Assembly (NCBI RefSeq): GCF_021401085.1
Contig: NZ_JACBFP010000004.1
Span: forward strand, 62,001-126,000
DNA length: 64,000 nucleotides
Source: Chryseobacterium sp. R2A-55
Lineage (GTDB): Bacteria > Bacteroidota > Bacteroidia > Flavobacteriales > Weeksellaceae
Direction of reading: 5' to 3'
A program made the translations under genes and the position numbers. Below the pieces are notes generated by a model. It was given only the letters and a program-made list of their open reading frames with translations. It ran no database searches and was not told the origin of the DNA. This document shows, piece after piece, positions 33,459-43,116 of this stretch (position 1 is its first letter; every line of letters starts with the position of its first letter).

Positions 33459-34934
33459 TTAATACGCTTTGGCGAAAATCACCCGCTGCTTAGATGGTTT
33501 TCCGGAGATCAGTGAAATTCCATTTTCTTGAGGGTTGTCTAAAGGAATACAGCGGATCGTTGCCTTTGTTTCATTTTTGATTTGTTCCTCTTCTTCGGCA
33601 GTTCCGTCCCAATGTGCAGAGATAAAACCTCCTTTTTCTTCAAGTACTTTCTTGAATTCTTCATATGAATCTACCTTGGTAATATGAGATGCCCTGAAAT
33701 CTAGTGCCTTTTGGAAGATTGCTTGTTGGATGGTTTTCAGCAATTCCTCAATATACAGATCGATGTTTTCTAAAGGCTGTACAGATTTGGTTAAATTGTC
33801 TCTTCTGGCAACTTCCACTGTTTTGTTTTCCAAATCGCGTGCACCCAATGCGATTCTTACCGGAACTCCTTTTAGTTCGTATTCGGCAAATTTCCAACCT
33901 GGTTTATTTTGATCATCGTTATCGTATTTAACGGAGATTCCCTTGGCAACTAATTTCTTTTGAATTTCGAGAGCAACTTCGCTGATCTGATTCAATTGTT
34001 CTTCGCCTTTAAAAATAGGAACGATTACCACTTGGATGGGCGCCAGACTCGGTGGCAAAACCAAACCTAAGTCATCTGAATGGGTCATGATCAGAGCTCC
34101 CATCAGTCGGGTGGAAGTTCCCCATGAAGTCGCCCATGCATGTTCGATTTTACCTTCTTTGTTGGTGAACTTTACATCGAAAGCTTTCGCAAAATTTTGC
34201 CCTAAGAAGTGGGAGGTTCCTGCCTGAAGAGCTTTTCCGTCCTGCATCAAAGCTTCAATACAATAGGTTTCATCAGCACCGGCAAATCTTTCAGATGGGG
34301 TCTTGATGCCTTTAATGACTGGGATTGCCATGAAATTTTCGGCAAAGTCTGCATAAACATCAAGCATTTTTTCTGTTTCCTCGATGGCTTCTTCCTTGGT
34401 GGAATGAGCAGTGTGACCTTCTTGCCAAAGAAATTCGGCAGTCCTTAGAAATAGTCTCGTTCTCATTTCCCAGCGAACCACATTAGCCCATTGGTTGATG
34501 AGGATCGGCAAATCACGATAAGATTGAATCCAGCTTTTATAGGTGTTCCAGATAATGGCTTCTGAAGTTGGTCTCACGATCAGTTCCTCTTCCAACTTAG
34601 CATCGGGATCTACGATGAGTTTTTTTGGATTATCTGGATCAGACTTTAATCGATAGTGTGTGACGACGGCACATTCTTTCGCAAAACCTTCGGCATTTTG
34701 TTCCTCTGCCTCAAAATAGCTTTTTGGGATAAAAAGCGGGAAATAGGCATTTTGGTGGCCGGTTTCCTTGAATTTTTTGTCCATTTCATCCCTCATTTTT
34801 TCCCAGATTGCATAGCCATACGGTTTGATTACCATGCATCCGCGAACTCCCGAATTCTCGGCAAGGTCTGCTTTTACCACTAACTCATTATACCATTTAC
34901 TGTAATCTTCGGCTCTTGAAGTAAGTTTTGCCAT
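33459..34934 (-). CDS. proS: Prolyl-tRNA synthetase, archaeal/eukaryotic type
   Basis: This class II aminoacyl-tRNA synthetase has 491 residues. The motif 2 region is [13 protein letters not shown] and [22 protein letters not shown], and motif 3 lies in [14 protein letters not shown]. The anticodon domain and a C-terminal domain follow. There is no INS editing insertion between motifs 2 and 3, which marks the short archaeal/eukaryotic-like ProRS rather than the E. coli type. It is transcribed away from the lipoprotein gene at 35092. Confidence 0.96.
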   Translation of the reverse strand: MAKLTSRAEDYSKWYNELVVKADLAENSGVRGCMVIKPYGYAIWEKMRDEMDKKFKETGHQNAYFPLFIPKSYFEAEEQNAEGFAKECAVVTHYRLKSDPDNPKKLIVDPDAKLEEELIVRPTSEAIIWNTYKSWIQSYRDLPILINQWANVVRWEMRTRLFLRTAEFLWQEGHTAHSTKEEAIEETEKMLDVYADFAENFMAIPVIKGIKTPSERFAGADETYCIEALMQDGKALQAGTSHFLGQNFAKAFDVKFTNKEGKIEHAWATSWGTSTRLMGALIMTHSDDLGLVLPPSLAPIQVVIVPIFKGEEQLNQISEVALEIQKKLVAKGISVKYDNDDQNKPGWKFAEYELKGVPVRIALGARDLENKTVEVARRDNLTKSVQPLENIDLYIEELLKTIQQAIFQKALDFRASHITKVDSYEEFKKVLEEKGGFISAHWDGTAEEEEQIKNETKATIRCIPLDNPQENGISLISGKPSKQRVIFAKAY

Positions 34935-35038
34935 ATCTTTGTCTTTTATTTTTCTATTTTTGTTTTAACTTTTTGCGACCTGCCCTATCTAATTTAAAAA
35001 GCTTAATTTTACAAGGGAATTTTACCTTTCGAATGGTA

Positions 35039-35046
35039 TAATTTTG
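35039..35046 (+). promoter_or_regulatory. -7 box TAATTTTG for the Gly/Tyr-rich lipoprotein gene
   Basis: An exact TAnnTTTG gives a leader of about 40 nt to ATG 35092. It overlaps the alternative in-frame TTG at 35044 and so argues against that start. Confidence 0.48.
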
Positions 35047-35091
35047 GTAGAAAATGCAAATATAATTCAAATTAAAACTTTTCAGCTTATC

Positions 35092-36066
35092 ATGAAAAAA
35101 TTTACGTATAAAAATTTGCTTGGAATGCTTAAATCGAATGTGGTTTTAGGTATTTCGGCTGCTTTGGTTCTTGCTTCCTGCACCATTCAGACTGGGGGAT
35201 ACAGCGAGACCGATGGAGTTTATTACGACCCGAACAAAGACACTTTGCCAGAGGGAATAGTGATGAATTCCGGAAACCGTGTTGGAGAGTATTATGATTA
35301 CCAGGCAAATGACGACCAAAACGTTTATCTTAATTCTGAAAACAGAAACCAAAAATGGCAAGATTCCGGAAATTCTGATTGGGGTAATTTTACAGGAACG
35401 GAAACCTATTACACTGACAATTGGGGGTATTCTCCTTATGGTTACTATAATGGTTTCGGATTTGGAATGGGATTCGGTTGGGGATATAGTGGATATTACA
35501 GTCCTTGGGGATTTGGCTATAATCCTTGGTATGGTTATTACAATCCTTGGTACGGTTACTACAGCCCTTATTATTACGGATACAATCCGTATTATGGATA
35601 TTATGACCCTTATTATTCTCCATATAATTACGGGTATGGTTATTCAGTTCCTTACAAAAGACGAGGTGCAGAAGGTATGTCTATCGGAGGTGTGAATAGA
35701 AATTCAGTCAATCAGGGGGTCAGAAATGCTGATTCACCTGGATTTAGAAATACGAATACCAATGGCGGATTTAGGAATAACAGTGGTCAATTCAATAATA
35801 ACACAAGGATAAATCCAACAAATCCAAACAATAATCCGCAGCCAAGAATGCGAAACACCTATCCGAACACCACGCCAAGAAACGATACTTCGCCACGGTA
35901 TCAGCAGCCGATCAAAAGAAATGACGGAGGTGGTTTCAGGAGTGGTGGAGACAGTGGTTTCCGTTCAGGAAACAGCAGCGGTTTCAGAAACGGAGGTGGC
36001 TTCAACAGTGGCTCTTCAAACTCCAGTGGAACCAGATCATCTGGTGGAGGCGGATTCAGAAGATAA
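35092..36066 (+). CDS. Gly/Tyr/Pro-rich lipoprotein
   Basis: This 324-residue lipoprotein has a signal ending ALVLASC. A short ordinary domain reaches about residue 105 (YYDPNKDTLPEG). A compact block of about 80 residues follows, built from repeats such as YNPWYGYYNPWYGYYSPYYY. Then comes an Asn/Gly/Arg/Ser-rich tail with FRN, FRSG and SGGGGFRR. The composition suggests a disordered or sticky surface protein, and no enzyme motif is seen. A FadL-type barrel gene follows 24 bp later, so they are probably one transcript and may act together at the outer membrane. Confidence 0.82.
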   Translation: MKKFTYKNLLGMLKSNVVLGISAALVLASCTIQTGGYSETDGVYYDPNKDTLPEGIVMNSGNRVGEYYDYQANDDQNVYLNSENRNQKWQDSGNSDWGNFTGTETYYTDNWGYSPYGYYNGFGFGMGFGWGYSGYYSPWGFGYNPWYGYYNPWYGYYSPYYYGYNPYYGYYDPYYSPYNYGYGYSVPYKRRGAEGMSIGGVNRNSVNQGVRNADSPGFRNTNTNGGFRNNSGQFNNNTRINPTNPNNNPQPRMRNTYPNTTPRNDTSPRYQQPIKRNDGGGFRSGGDSGFRSGNSSGFRNGGGFNSGSSNSSGTRSSGGGGFRR

Positions 36067-36090
36067 CATTAATATTATTTAAATTATAAA

Positions 36091-37494
36091 ATGGTCAGAA
36101 AATCATTAATGATTTTGGGCATTGCTTCAGCTTATTTTGTCAATGCGCAACAGGTTTCAGTCATCAGAAACACCGTGGAAGTATATTCCAATTCTTCGGT
36201 CAACGGAACTTCAAAATTTAATTCAATGGCGGGTTCCATGGGAGCTTTGGGTGGAGATATTTCAGTTTTGAATTCCAATCCGGCAGGTATTGGGGTGAAT
36301 ATTACCAGTGAAATTTCAGGAACTTTAGATATTCAAAACAGTAACAATTCCACAACCTCATTTGGTAAATCCTTAGAAAGCGATATCAATAAGACGGTTC
36401 TGGGAAATGTGGGAGGTACTGCGGCCTTTAAAATTGAAGGGAACACGCCCTGGAAATTTGTAAACTTGGCAGTAAATTTCTCTACTCAAAAAATTGAGGA
36501 TAGAACCAGATCAGCTGGTAATCCGAATATCGTTTTTAATTATTTGAACAATGATGGAACGCCATATACTGATTTGAGTTTTGCGGGTCAATATTATGAG
36601 CGGTACGGTGAAGTTTCGAAAATGTCTGTAGGGGTTGGTGGAAATTATGATAACCGCATCTATGTCGGTTTAGGCCTGAATTTTCACAACGCTGTTTTGG
36701 ATCAGTATGACAGAGCCAGTTTCTTATCGAGTGCAGATGGCAAAACTGAAATTGGGGACAAGCAATACACTCCATATTCTGAAACATCAAGCGGATTCTC
36801 AGCTTCGGTGGGCATCATCGGGAAAATAAATCCGCAATTCCGACTGGGTGCGGCTTTGGAAACGCCAACCTGGTGGAATATGGTGAGACTTTATAATGCA
36901 TACAGTGATGTGGATAACGCAACTTATACCGAAGACAGCAAACTTTCAAGCCCACTAAAAGCAACTTTAAGCGCGGCCTATGTTCCCAATAAAAACTTCG
37001 CGATCAATGTGGACTATGTTTTGGGTCTTACCAAACCGACGTTTAAAGAATATGGAGCGGCAGATGTGGAAGCCAACCAAATTATTTCCGAAAATTACAA
37101 AAACTTGTCTGAAATCAGAATAGGTGCGGAATACAGAATTGATGGTTTCCGTTTGAGAGGAGGGTATGCTTATGCGTCGAGTCCTTTCGACAATATTTCG
37201 GTGAATTCATATAAAACTGACGGAACTTCCGGGAATGCTTCATTTGCCAATATGTTTGTGGGGAAAAGAAATACCGTCGGCGCGGGAATAGGTTACGATT
37301 TCAAAGCATTCTTCATCGATGCAGCGTATCAAAATGTAAGTTCCGAGTACAGCAGTCCATTCTTGGCAGGTTCTGCTGCTACTGAAACAGGTTATTATAC
37401 CCCGAATTTCATCGTTAATTCCCCAGCTTATTCAGTTTCCAGTGTGAAAAATAAAAAGAACAATTACTTCATCACGCTCGGCTGGAAGTTTTAA
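36091..37494 (+). CDS. OmpP1/FadL family outer membrane protein
   Basis: This 467-residue outer-membrane beta-barrel has a signal peptide (to VNAQQ). The N-terminal hatch-like NSMAGSMGALGGDISVLNSNPAGIG is the FadL/OmpP1 (TodX) hallmark; repeated amphipathic strands follow and the last residue is Phe (FITLGWKF). Members carry hydrophobic compounds such as fatty acids across the outer membrane; the cargo here is unknown. It is 24 bp downstream of the Gly/Tyr-rich lipoprotein gene and followed by a strong terminator. Confidence 0.88.
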   Translation: MVRKSLMILGIASAYFVNAQQVSVIRNTVEVYSNSSVNGTSKFNSMAGSMGALGGDISVLNSNPAGIGVNITSEISGTLDIQNSNNSTTSFGKSLESDINKTVLGNVGGTAAFKIEGNTPWKFVNLAVNFSTQKIEDRTRSAGNPNIVFNYLNNDGTPYTDLSFAGQYYERYGEVSKMSVGVGGNYDNRIYVGLGLNFHNAVLDQYDRASFLSSADGKTEIGDKQYTPYSETSSGFSASVGIIGKINPQFRLGAALETPTWWNMVRLYNAYSDVDNATYTEDSKLSSPLKATLSAAYVPNKNFAINVDYVLGLTKPTFKEYGAADVEANQIISENYKNLSEIRIGAEYRIDGFRLRGGYAYASSPFDNISVNSYKTDGTSGNASFANMFVGKRNTVGAGIGYDFKAFFIDAAYQNVSSEYSSPFLAGSAATETGYYTPNFIVNSPAYSVSSVKNKKNNYFITLGWKF

Positions 37495-37525
37495 GTTCCA
37501 GAGTGAGGTGAAATAAATAATGGAG

Positions 37526-37560
37526 AATCCCGCCCTTAAGTTTCAGGTGCGGGATTTTTT
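37526..37560 (+). terminator. Terminator of the FadL-type gene
   Basis: AATCCCGC (37526-37533) pairs with GCGGGATT (37549-37556), followed by six T. Confidence 0.8.
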
Positions 37561-37721
37561 CATAGAAGTATCATGCTGAAAAATAGGAATTAACTTCAGG
37601 TTAAGACAAAATCAAATTCGCATTAACTGCCATAAAACAAGACTTTTTATTTTGCTAATGTCTCAAAAATGATTAATATTGTTAAGTGCAAATTGGTGTG
37701 AAACATTAATCTAATCAGTCT

Positions 37722-38990
37722 ATGAAACCCAGCGTTATTTCGATCGTTTTAGGCGGCGGAAGAGGAACTCGACTTTTCCCGCTTACTTATTCCCGTTCAA
37801 AACCGGCAGTGCCCATTGCCGGAAAATACCGTTTGGTGGACATCCCAATTTCAAACTGTCTGAACTCGGGTTTTAACAGAATTATGGTATTGACGCAATT
37901 CAATTCGGCATCGCTGAATTCGCATATTAAAAACTCTTATCATTTCGATATTTTCAGTCGCGGATTTGTCGATATTTTGGCCGCTGAGCAGAATGTGGAG
38001 AACGACCAGTGGTATCAGGGAACAGCGGATGCAGTGAGGCAATCGATGAAGCACCTGGATAAATATGACTACGATTTTATTTTGATACTTTCCGGTGACC
38101 AGCTGTATCAGATGGATTTCCGCGAAATGATTGATTTCCATTGCAAGAATGAGGGCGATATCACCATCGCGACCATTCCTGTGAATGCATATGATGCGAC
38201 TGGTTTTGGAATCCTCAAGTCAGATGATGAGGGAAATATCACTTCATTTATTGAAAAACCCTCTTCAGATATGCTGCCTGAATGGAAATCTGAGGTCTCC
38301 GAGAAAAGTAAAAATGAAGGCAAAGAATATCTTGCTTCAATGGGAATTTATGTGTTCAGTAAAAATGTTTTGAAGAAAATGTTTGCTGAAGATTGCGGCG
38401 ACGATTTTGGAGGTGAATTGATCCCCAATGGAATAGGGAAATACAAAACCCTCAGTTTTCAATATGATGGTTATTGGACAGATATTGGAACCATACAATC
38501 CTTCTTTGACGCCAATCTTGATTTGACAGGTGATTTTCCTAAATTTAACCTATTTACCAAAGCCCCGATTTATACCAGAGCCAGAATGCTTCCACCATCA
38601 AAAATCCTAGGTTCCTACGTGAGCAAAGCGATTTTTGGAGACGGAACCATCGTGATGGCAGACAAAATTGAGAATTCAATCGTGGGAAACCGAAGCAGAA
38701 TTGATAAAGGAAGCACCTTGATGAGTACCTATATGATGGGTTCAGATTATTACCAGGAGCCATCAGAGATTATTGCAAACGATAACGAGGGCAAACCTAA
38801 CTTGGGCGTAGGGAAATACTGCTATATCGAGCGGGCAATTTTGGACAAAAACTGCCGTATTGGCGACAATGTGCGAATTATTGGTGCAAAACATCTCGCA
38901 GACGGGGATTTTGAAACCCATTCTATTAAAGACGGTATCGTGGTCGTGAAGAAAAACGCCCAGATTCCTCCCGGAACCCATATTCCTTAA
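37722..38990 (+). CDS. glgC: Glucose-1-phosphate adenylyltransferase (ADP-glucose pyrophosphorylase)
   Basis: This 422-residue enzyme makes ADP-glucose for GlgA. The N-terminal nucleotidyltransferase has GGGRGTRLFPLT at 12-23 and RSKPAVPIAGKYRLVDIPIS. WYQGTADAVRQS, SGDQLYQMDF and FIEKPSS follow, and the C-terminal left-handed beta-helix carries FGDGTIV and RIGDNVRIIGA. It is transcribed alone, on the other strand from glgBA. I see no clear TAnnTTTG box in its 227-bp upstream gap. Confidence 0.96.
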   Translation: MKPSVISIVLGGGRGTRLFPLTYSRSKPAVPIAGKYRLVDIPISNCLNSGFNRIMVLTQFNSASLNSHIKNSYHFDIFSRGFVDILAAEQNVENDQWYQGTADAVRQSMKHLDKYDYDFILILSGDQLYQMDFREMIDFHCKNEGDITIATIPVNAYDATGFGILKSDDEGNITSFIEKPSSDMLPEWKSEVSEKSKNEGKEYLASMGIYVFSKNVLKKMFAEDCGDDFGGELIPNGIGKYKTLSFQYDGYWTDIGTIQSFFDANLDLTGDFPKFNLFTKAPIYTRARMLPPSKILGSYVSKAIFGDGTIVMADKIENSIVGNRSRIDKGSTLMSTYMMGSDYYQEPSEIIANDNEGKPNLGVGKYCYIERAILDKNCRIGDNVRIIGAKHLADGDFETHSIKDGIVVVKKNAQIPPGTHIP

Positions 38991-39119
38991 GAAGTGACCG
39001 GGAAGCCCCATTTCTTAATGCTGTTTTTTATTTATTGCGAAAAGTAATAAAACTGCACTATTGACTATTTTCATCTTCCAAGGAAAAACTTTTCGTCCTG
39101 AAATTTCAATTCAATTCGC

Positions 39120-39127
39120 TATTTTTG
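39120..39127 (+). promoter_or_regulatory. -7 box TATTTTTG, 3 nt before an ATG
   Basis: An exact TAnnTTTG ends at 39127 and ATG starts at 39131, so the SRPBCC transcript would be leaderless or have only a few leader bases. No -33 TTG is seen. Confidence 0.42.
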
Positions 39128-39130
39128 CGC

Positions 39131-40168
39131 ATGCGATTTCTTAAGTTCGGTATTGTCATTCTGCTTTTTTTAGCAGCAATATATGCGGTTTCAATGAATT
39201 TTGTGGATGAAAGTAGAAGCTTCACCATCGAAAAGGAAATCAGTTATCCTGTAGAGAAAGTATTTCCACAATTCAATAATCTGCAAAACTTTGCCCGGTG
39301 GAATGCCTTCTTCAGCGATGATCCCCAAATGAGCTACCAATTCTTTTCTCCATATGAAGGTCAAGGTAGTTCGATGACCTACCGCAATCTTAAAAATAGC
39401 GGCACCATGGGAGAAATCTTTATACGGTATGAAAACCCACTCCACACACTGAGGTATCAACTTTTTGAGGGAAAACATAACAGCCCTTATTTAATTGATC
39501 TAAAATTTAAAACTGGTAACCAAAAAACCAAAATCACCTGGATCATCCACACGCCGAAACAGCCGTTTCTCAAACGTTCTCTTAATTTAATCAATGAAGA
39601 TTATATCGCTGAGCAAATTGACAGAAGCATGAAAAACCTGGTCCATATTCTGGCAAATAAAGTGGATAAGGAAGAGCAAAGAAAAAATCTCAAATTTGAC
39701 AGTTTGATGGTGGAAGATGCCCAAAACCAGTTGCTTCTAGGAATTAACGTGACCACTAAAAACATGAAAAATACCTTGTTCAAAAATATCGTGATGAATC
39801 ACAACAAGGTGCTGAATTTCATCACCATGGATTTAGGCAAGAGAGATGACGAATATGGCGCACCGGTGATGATCACTGACGCTGATAATTTTAAAGATAA
39901 AGAAGTTTCATATTTCTATGGAATTCCTCTCTCCAGAAAATTGGAAATATCGGATAATAATTTCAGTTTCAGGACCTTAAATGCATCCAGAAACTACGTG
40001 ATTTACTACCAAGGTAGTTATGCAGGAAGAATAAAACCCATACAGCAATTGCTTTTGCAGGCAAAGAAGGATTCCCTAAAAAGCGGGTATCTTCAGCAGA
40101 CTTTCTTGGAACGACCCGATGACGAAAACAATGCCGTGATCAAATTGTCTTTACCTGTTTTTAAATAA
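39131..40168 (+). CDS. SRPBCC (START/Bet v1-like) family membrane-anchored protein
   Basis: This 345-residue protein has an N-terminal membrane anchor (FGIVILLFLAAIYAVSM). The SRPBCC ligand-binding fold follows: ISYPVEKVFPQFNNLQNFARWNAF, the family's first helix with W41-like position, then strands with KITWIIHT. A second, less similar half may be a further Bet v1-like copy or a GyrI-like domain. Members bind hydrophobic ligands; no ligand is evident. An in-frame TTG at 39125 lies inside the -7 box, so ATG 39131 is preferred. Confidence 0.78.
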   Translation: MRFLKFGIVILLFLAAIYAVSMNFVDESRSFTIEKEISYPVEKVFPQFNNLQNFARWNAFFSDDPQMSYQFFSPYEGQGSSMTYRNLKNSGTMGEIFIRYENPLHTLRYQLFEGKHNSPYLIDLKFKTGNQKTKITWIIHTPKQPFLKRSLNLINEDYIAEQIDRSMKNLVHILANKVDKEEQRKNLKFDSLMVEDAQNQLLLGINVTTKNMKNTLFKNIVMNHNKVLNFITMDLGKRDDEYGAPVMITDADNFKDKEVSYFYGIPLSRKLEISDNNFSFRTLNASRNYVIYYQGSYAGRIKPIQQLLLQAKKDSLKSGYLQQTFLERPDDENNAVIKLSLPVFK

Positions 40169-40224
40169 TTTGTTTTTGATTATTTTTAAAAGTCTATCGG
40201 CTTTACTACTTCACTTATTTTCCC

Positions 40225-40232
40225 TAAATTTG
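40225..40232 (+). promoter_or_regulatory. -7 box TAAATTTG for sucAB
   Basis: An exact TAnnTTTG lies 36 nt upstream of the sucA start. No TTG at the -33 position. Confidence 0.45.
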
Positions 40233-40268
40233 TGGTTTAAATAAAATTCAACAGTTAACCTGTAAAAA

Positions 40269-43076
40269 ATGGACAAATTTTCATTTCTGAATGCCGCTCA
40301 TTCACAGCTGATTGAGGACCTATACCAACAATACCAAAAATTTCCTGATTCTTTAGAGCCTTCCTGGAAAGCATTTTTCCAGGGATTTGATTTTGCTCTG
40401 GAAAATTATGGCGAAGATATACCGGAAAACCAAACTGTTTCTGCACCGCAGAAGGTAACGCAGTTTGCCAACCAACAACTCGCAACGGGACAAATTTCGA
40501 ATGATATCCAAAAGGAATTCCATGTTCTAAACCTGATCGAAGGTTATAGACAGCGCGGCCATCTTTTCACGAAAACCAATCCGGTGCGGGACAGAAGACA
40601 TTATGAGCCCACTTTAGCAATAGAAAATTTTGGGCTAACCAAAGAAGATTTGAATAAAAAGTTCAATTCTGCAACCGAAATCGGAATGAGTGGTGCAGCT
40701 ACATTGGCAGAAATCATTAGCCGCCTGGAAAATATTTATTGCGCTTCCATCGGGACAGAGTATATGCACATCAACAATGTGGAGGAAAAACTCTATATCC
40801 GGAAATGGTTGCAGGTCAATGAGAACAAAGCAAAACTCAACGCTGCCGAAAAAGTAGAGATCCTTGGTAAACTCAATCAGGGTGTTGCTTTCGAGAATTA
40901 TCTCCATACCAAATTCGTGGGTCAAAAAAGATTTTCCCTGGAAGGTAACGAATCTTTGATTCCGGCTTTGGACCAGCTGATCACCAGATCTTCTCAACTG
41001 GGAGTTGATGAGGTGGTTTTAGGAATGGCTCACCGAGGCAGATTGAATGTCTTAACCAATATTTTCGGCAAATCATATAAGGAAATATTTTCTGAATTCG
41101 AAGGAAAGGAATTCACGGAGGATATTTTTTCAGGGGACGTGAAATATCACTTGGGTGCCTCCAAAAAAATCACCACAGAAAACGGCGAGCAAGTCTGCAT
41201 CAATCTCACTCCCAATCCATCCCATCTGGAAACAGTAGCGGCCTTGGTGGAGGGAATTTGTAGGGCAAAAGTGGACAACAAATATAAAGACTACAAGAAG
41301 GTGCTGCCAATTGTCATCCATGGTGACGGAGCAATTGCAGGTCAGGGAATTGTATATGAAGTGGCTCAAATGATGACCTTGGACGGATACAAAACTGGTG
41401 GAACAGTGCATATTGTGGTGAATAACCAGGTTTCGTTTACCACTAATTATCTGGACGCCAGATCGTCCATCTATTGTACAGATATTGCAAAAGTTACGGA
41501 ATCTCCTGTGATGCATGTGAATGCGGATGATGTGGAAGCTGTAGTGCATGCTATTCGGTTTGCTGCGGATTTCCGGGCGACTTTCGGAAAAGATGTGTAT
41601 ATTGATTTATTGGGATACAGGAAATATGGTCACAATGAAGGTGACGAACCAAGATTCACCCAACCCAATCTCTATAAACTGATTTCTAAACATCCTAATC
41701 CAAGAGAAATCTACAAAGAAGTCCTGATTAAGGAAGGCATCGTTTCCGACGAAAAAATGAAGGAAATGGAAGCGAAATTTAAAACTTTGCTTGACGCAGA
41801 TTTTGATGCCGCGAAGGAAATCGAGAAAAACACGATGGATGTCTTTATGGCAGATGATTGGAAAGACTATCCGAGCTATGCCAAAGGCGAGATGCTGAAA
41901 TCGGTAAATACTGGCTTTAAGGTTAATGATTTGAAAGACTTGGCCATCAAAATGTCAACTTTACCAAAAGATAAAAAATTCATCAGTAAAATTACCAGAC
42001 TTTATGAAGCCAGATTAAAGGCGATTGATTCCAATTCACTGGACTGGGCTCTCGGTGAATGGTTAGCGTATGCTACTTTGCTTACGGAAGGAAACAACGT
42101 GAGAATCTCCGGTGAAGACGTGGAACGGGGAACTTTCTCTCACCGTCATGCTGTAGTGAAAACTGAGGATACTGAAGAAGAATACGTGCCATTAAGACAT
42201 GTTTCTGAAAGCCGTTTTGATATTTATAATTCACATCTTTCAGAGTACGGAGTACTCGGATTTGATTACGGTTATGCAATGGCGTCGCCAAATACACTGA
42301 CAGTTTGGGAGGCGCAGTTTGGTGACTTTACAAACGGTGCGCAAATCATCGTGGATCAATATTTGGTTGCTGCCGAAGAAAAATGGAAAATCCAGAATGG
42401 TTTGGTGATGCTGCTTCCACACGGTTCTGAAGGACAGGGTGCAGAACACTCTTCAGCCCGTTTGGAGAGATTTTTGACACTTTGTGCAAACGAAAATATG
42501 ACGGTTGCCAATGCAACAACTCCTGCCAATTATTTCCATTTATTAAGAAGACAGATGAAATGGAATTTCAGAAAGCCTTTAGTGGTGATGACCCCAAAAT
42601 CTTTGCTTCGGCATCCAAAAGTGGTTTCACCTTTAGAAGACTTTGCCAATGGTCACTTTCAACCGATTTTGGATGATCCAACCGCAATACCGGAAAAAGT
42701 GGAAAAACTAGTGCTCTGCTCCGGTAAAATCTATTACGAATTATTGGCTAAGAAAGAAGAACTCAGTTGTGATACGATTGCTTTGGTAAGAATTGAGCAG
42801 CTTTATCCCCTTGCCATGGACAAGATTGAAGAAATCTTTGCCAAATATTCCAGCAAAAAATCTTTGATTTGGGTTCAGGAAGAACCTGAAAATATGGGCG
42901 CATGGAGCTATATTTTGAGAAATTTGCGAAATACCGATATCCAGGTGATTGCACCGGTTCCAAGTGGAAGTCCTGCTCCGGGAAGTCACAAAATGTTTGA
43001 AAAGAATCAAAACGCGATTATTAATAAGGTTTTTGATCGGGACGATGCACCAGCGAAAAGACCGGTTACCGCGTAA
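40269..43076 (+). CDS. sucA: 2-oxoglutarate dehydrogenase E1 component
   Basis: This thiamine diphosphate enzyme (935 residues) decarboxylates 2-oxoglutarate in the TCA cycle and passes the succinyl group to the E2 lipoyl arm. The N-terminal FLNAAHSQLIEDLYQQYQ segment binds E2. GMAHRGRLNVL and the TPP motif GDGAIAGQGIVYE...VNNQ are present. SRFDIYNSHLSEYGVLGFDYGYA and LLPHGSEGQGAEHSSAR mark the transketolase C-terminal half. sucB follows after 40 bp. Confidence 0.97.
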   Translation: MDKFSFLNAAHSQLIEDLYQQYQKFPDSLEPSWKAFFQGFDFALENYGEDIPENQTVSAPQKVTQFANQQLATGQISNDIQKEFHVLNLIEGYRQRGHLFTKTNPVRDRRHYEPTLAIENFGLTKEDLNKKFNSATEIGMSGAATLAEIISRLENIYCASIGTEYMHINNVEEKLYIRKWLQVNENKAKLNAAEKVEILGKLNQGVAFENYLHTKFVGQKRFSLEGNESLIPALDQLITRSSQLGVDEVVLGMAHRGRLNVLTNIFGKSYKEIFSEFEGKEFTEDIFSGDVKYHLGASKKITTENGEQVCINLTPNPSHLETVAALVEGICRAKVDNKYKDYKKVLPIVIHGDGAIAGQGIVYEVAQMMTLDGYKTGGTVHIVVNNQVSFTTNYLDARSSIYCTDIAKVTESPVMHVNADDVEAVVHAIRFAADFRATFGKDVYIDLLGYRKYGHNEGDEPRFTQPNLYKLISKHPNPREIYKEVLIKEGIVSDEKMKEMEAKFKTLLDADFDAAKEIEKNTMDVFMADDWKDYPSYAKGEMLKSVNTGFKVNDLKDLAIKMSTLPKDKKFISKITRLYEARLKAIDSNSLDWALGEWLAYATLLTEGNNVRISGEDVERGTFSHRHAVVKTEDTEEEYVPLRHVSESRFDIYNSHLSEYGVLGFDYGYAMASPNTLTVWEAQFGDFTNGAQIIVDQYLVAAEEKWKIQNGLVMLLPHGSEGQGAEHSSARLERFLTLCANENMTVANATTPANYFHLLRRQMKWNFRKPLVVMTPKSLLRHPKVVSPLEDFANGHFQPILDDPTAIPEKVEKLVLCSGKIYYELLAKKEELSCDTIALVRIEQLYPLAMDKIEEIFAKYSSKKSLIWVQEEPENMGAWSYILRNLRNTDIQVIAPVPSGSPAPGSHKMFEKNQNAIINKVFDRDDAPAKRPVTA

Positions 43077-43116
43077 TTGCAGCTTAAATATTAAATCATA
43101 AACAAAAATATTCACG

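Noticed and set aside
35279-35695. Long frames in other phases of the Gly/Tyr-rich lipoprotein gene
   Set aside because: They arise from the repetitive TAT/GGT codon pattern and lack start context or recognisable sequence.
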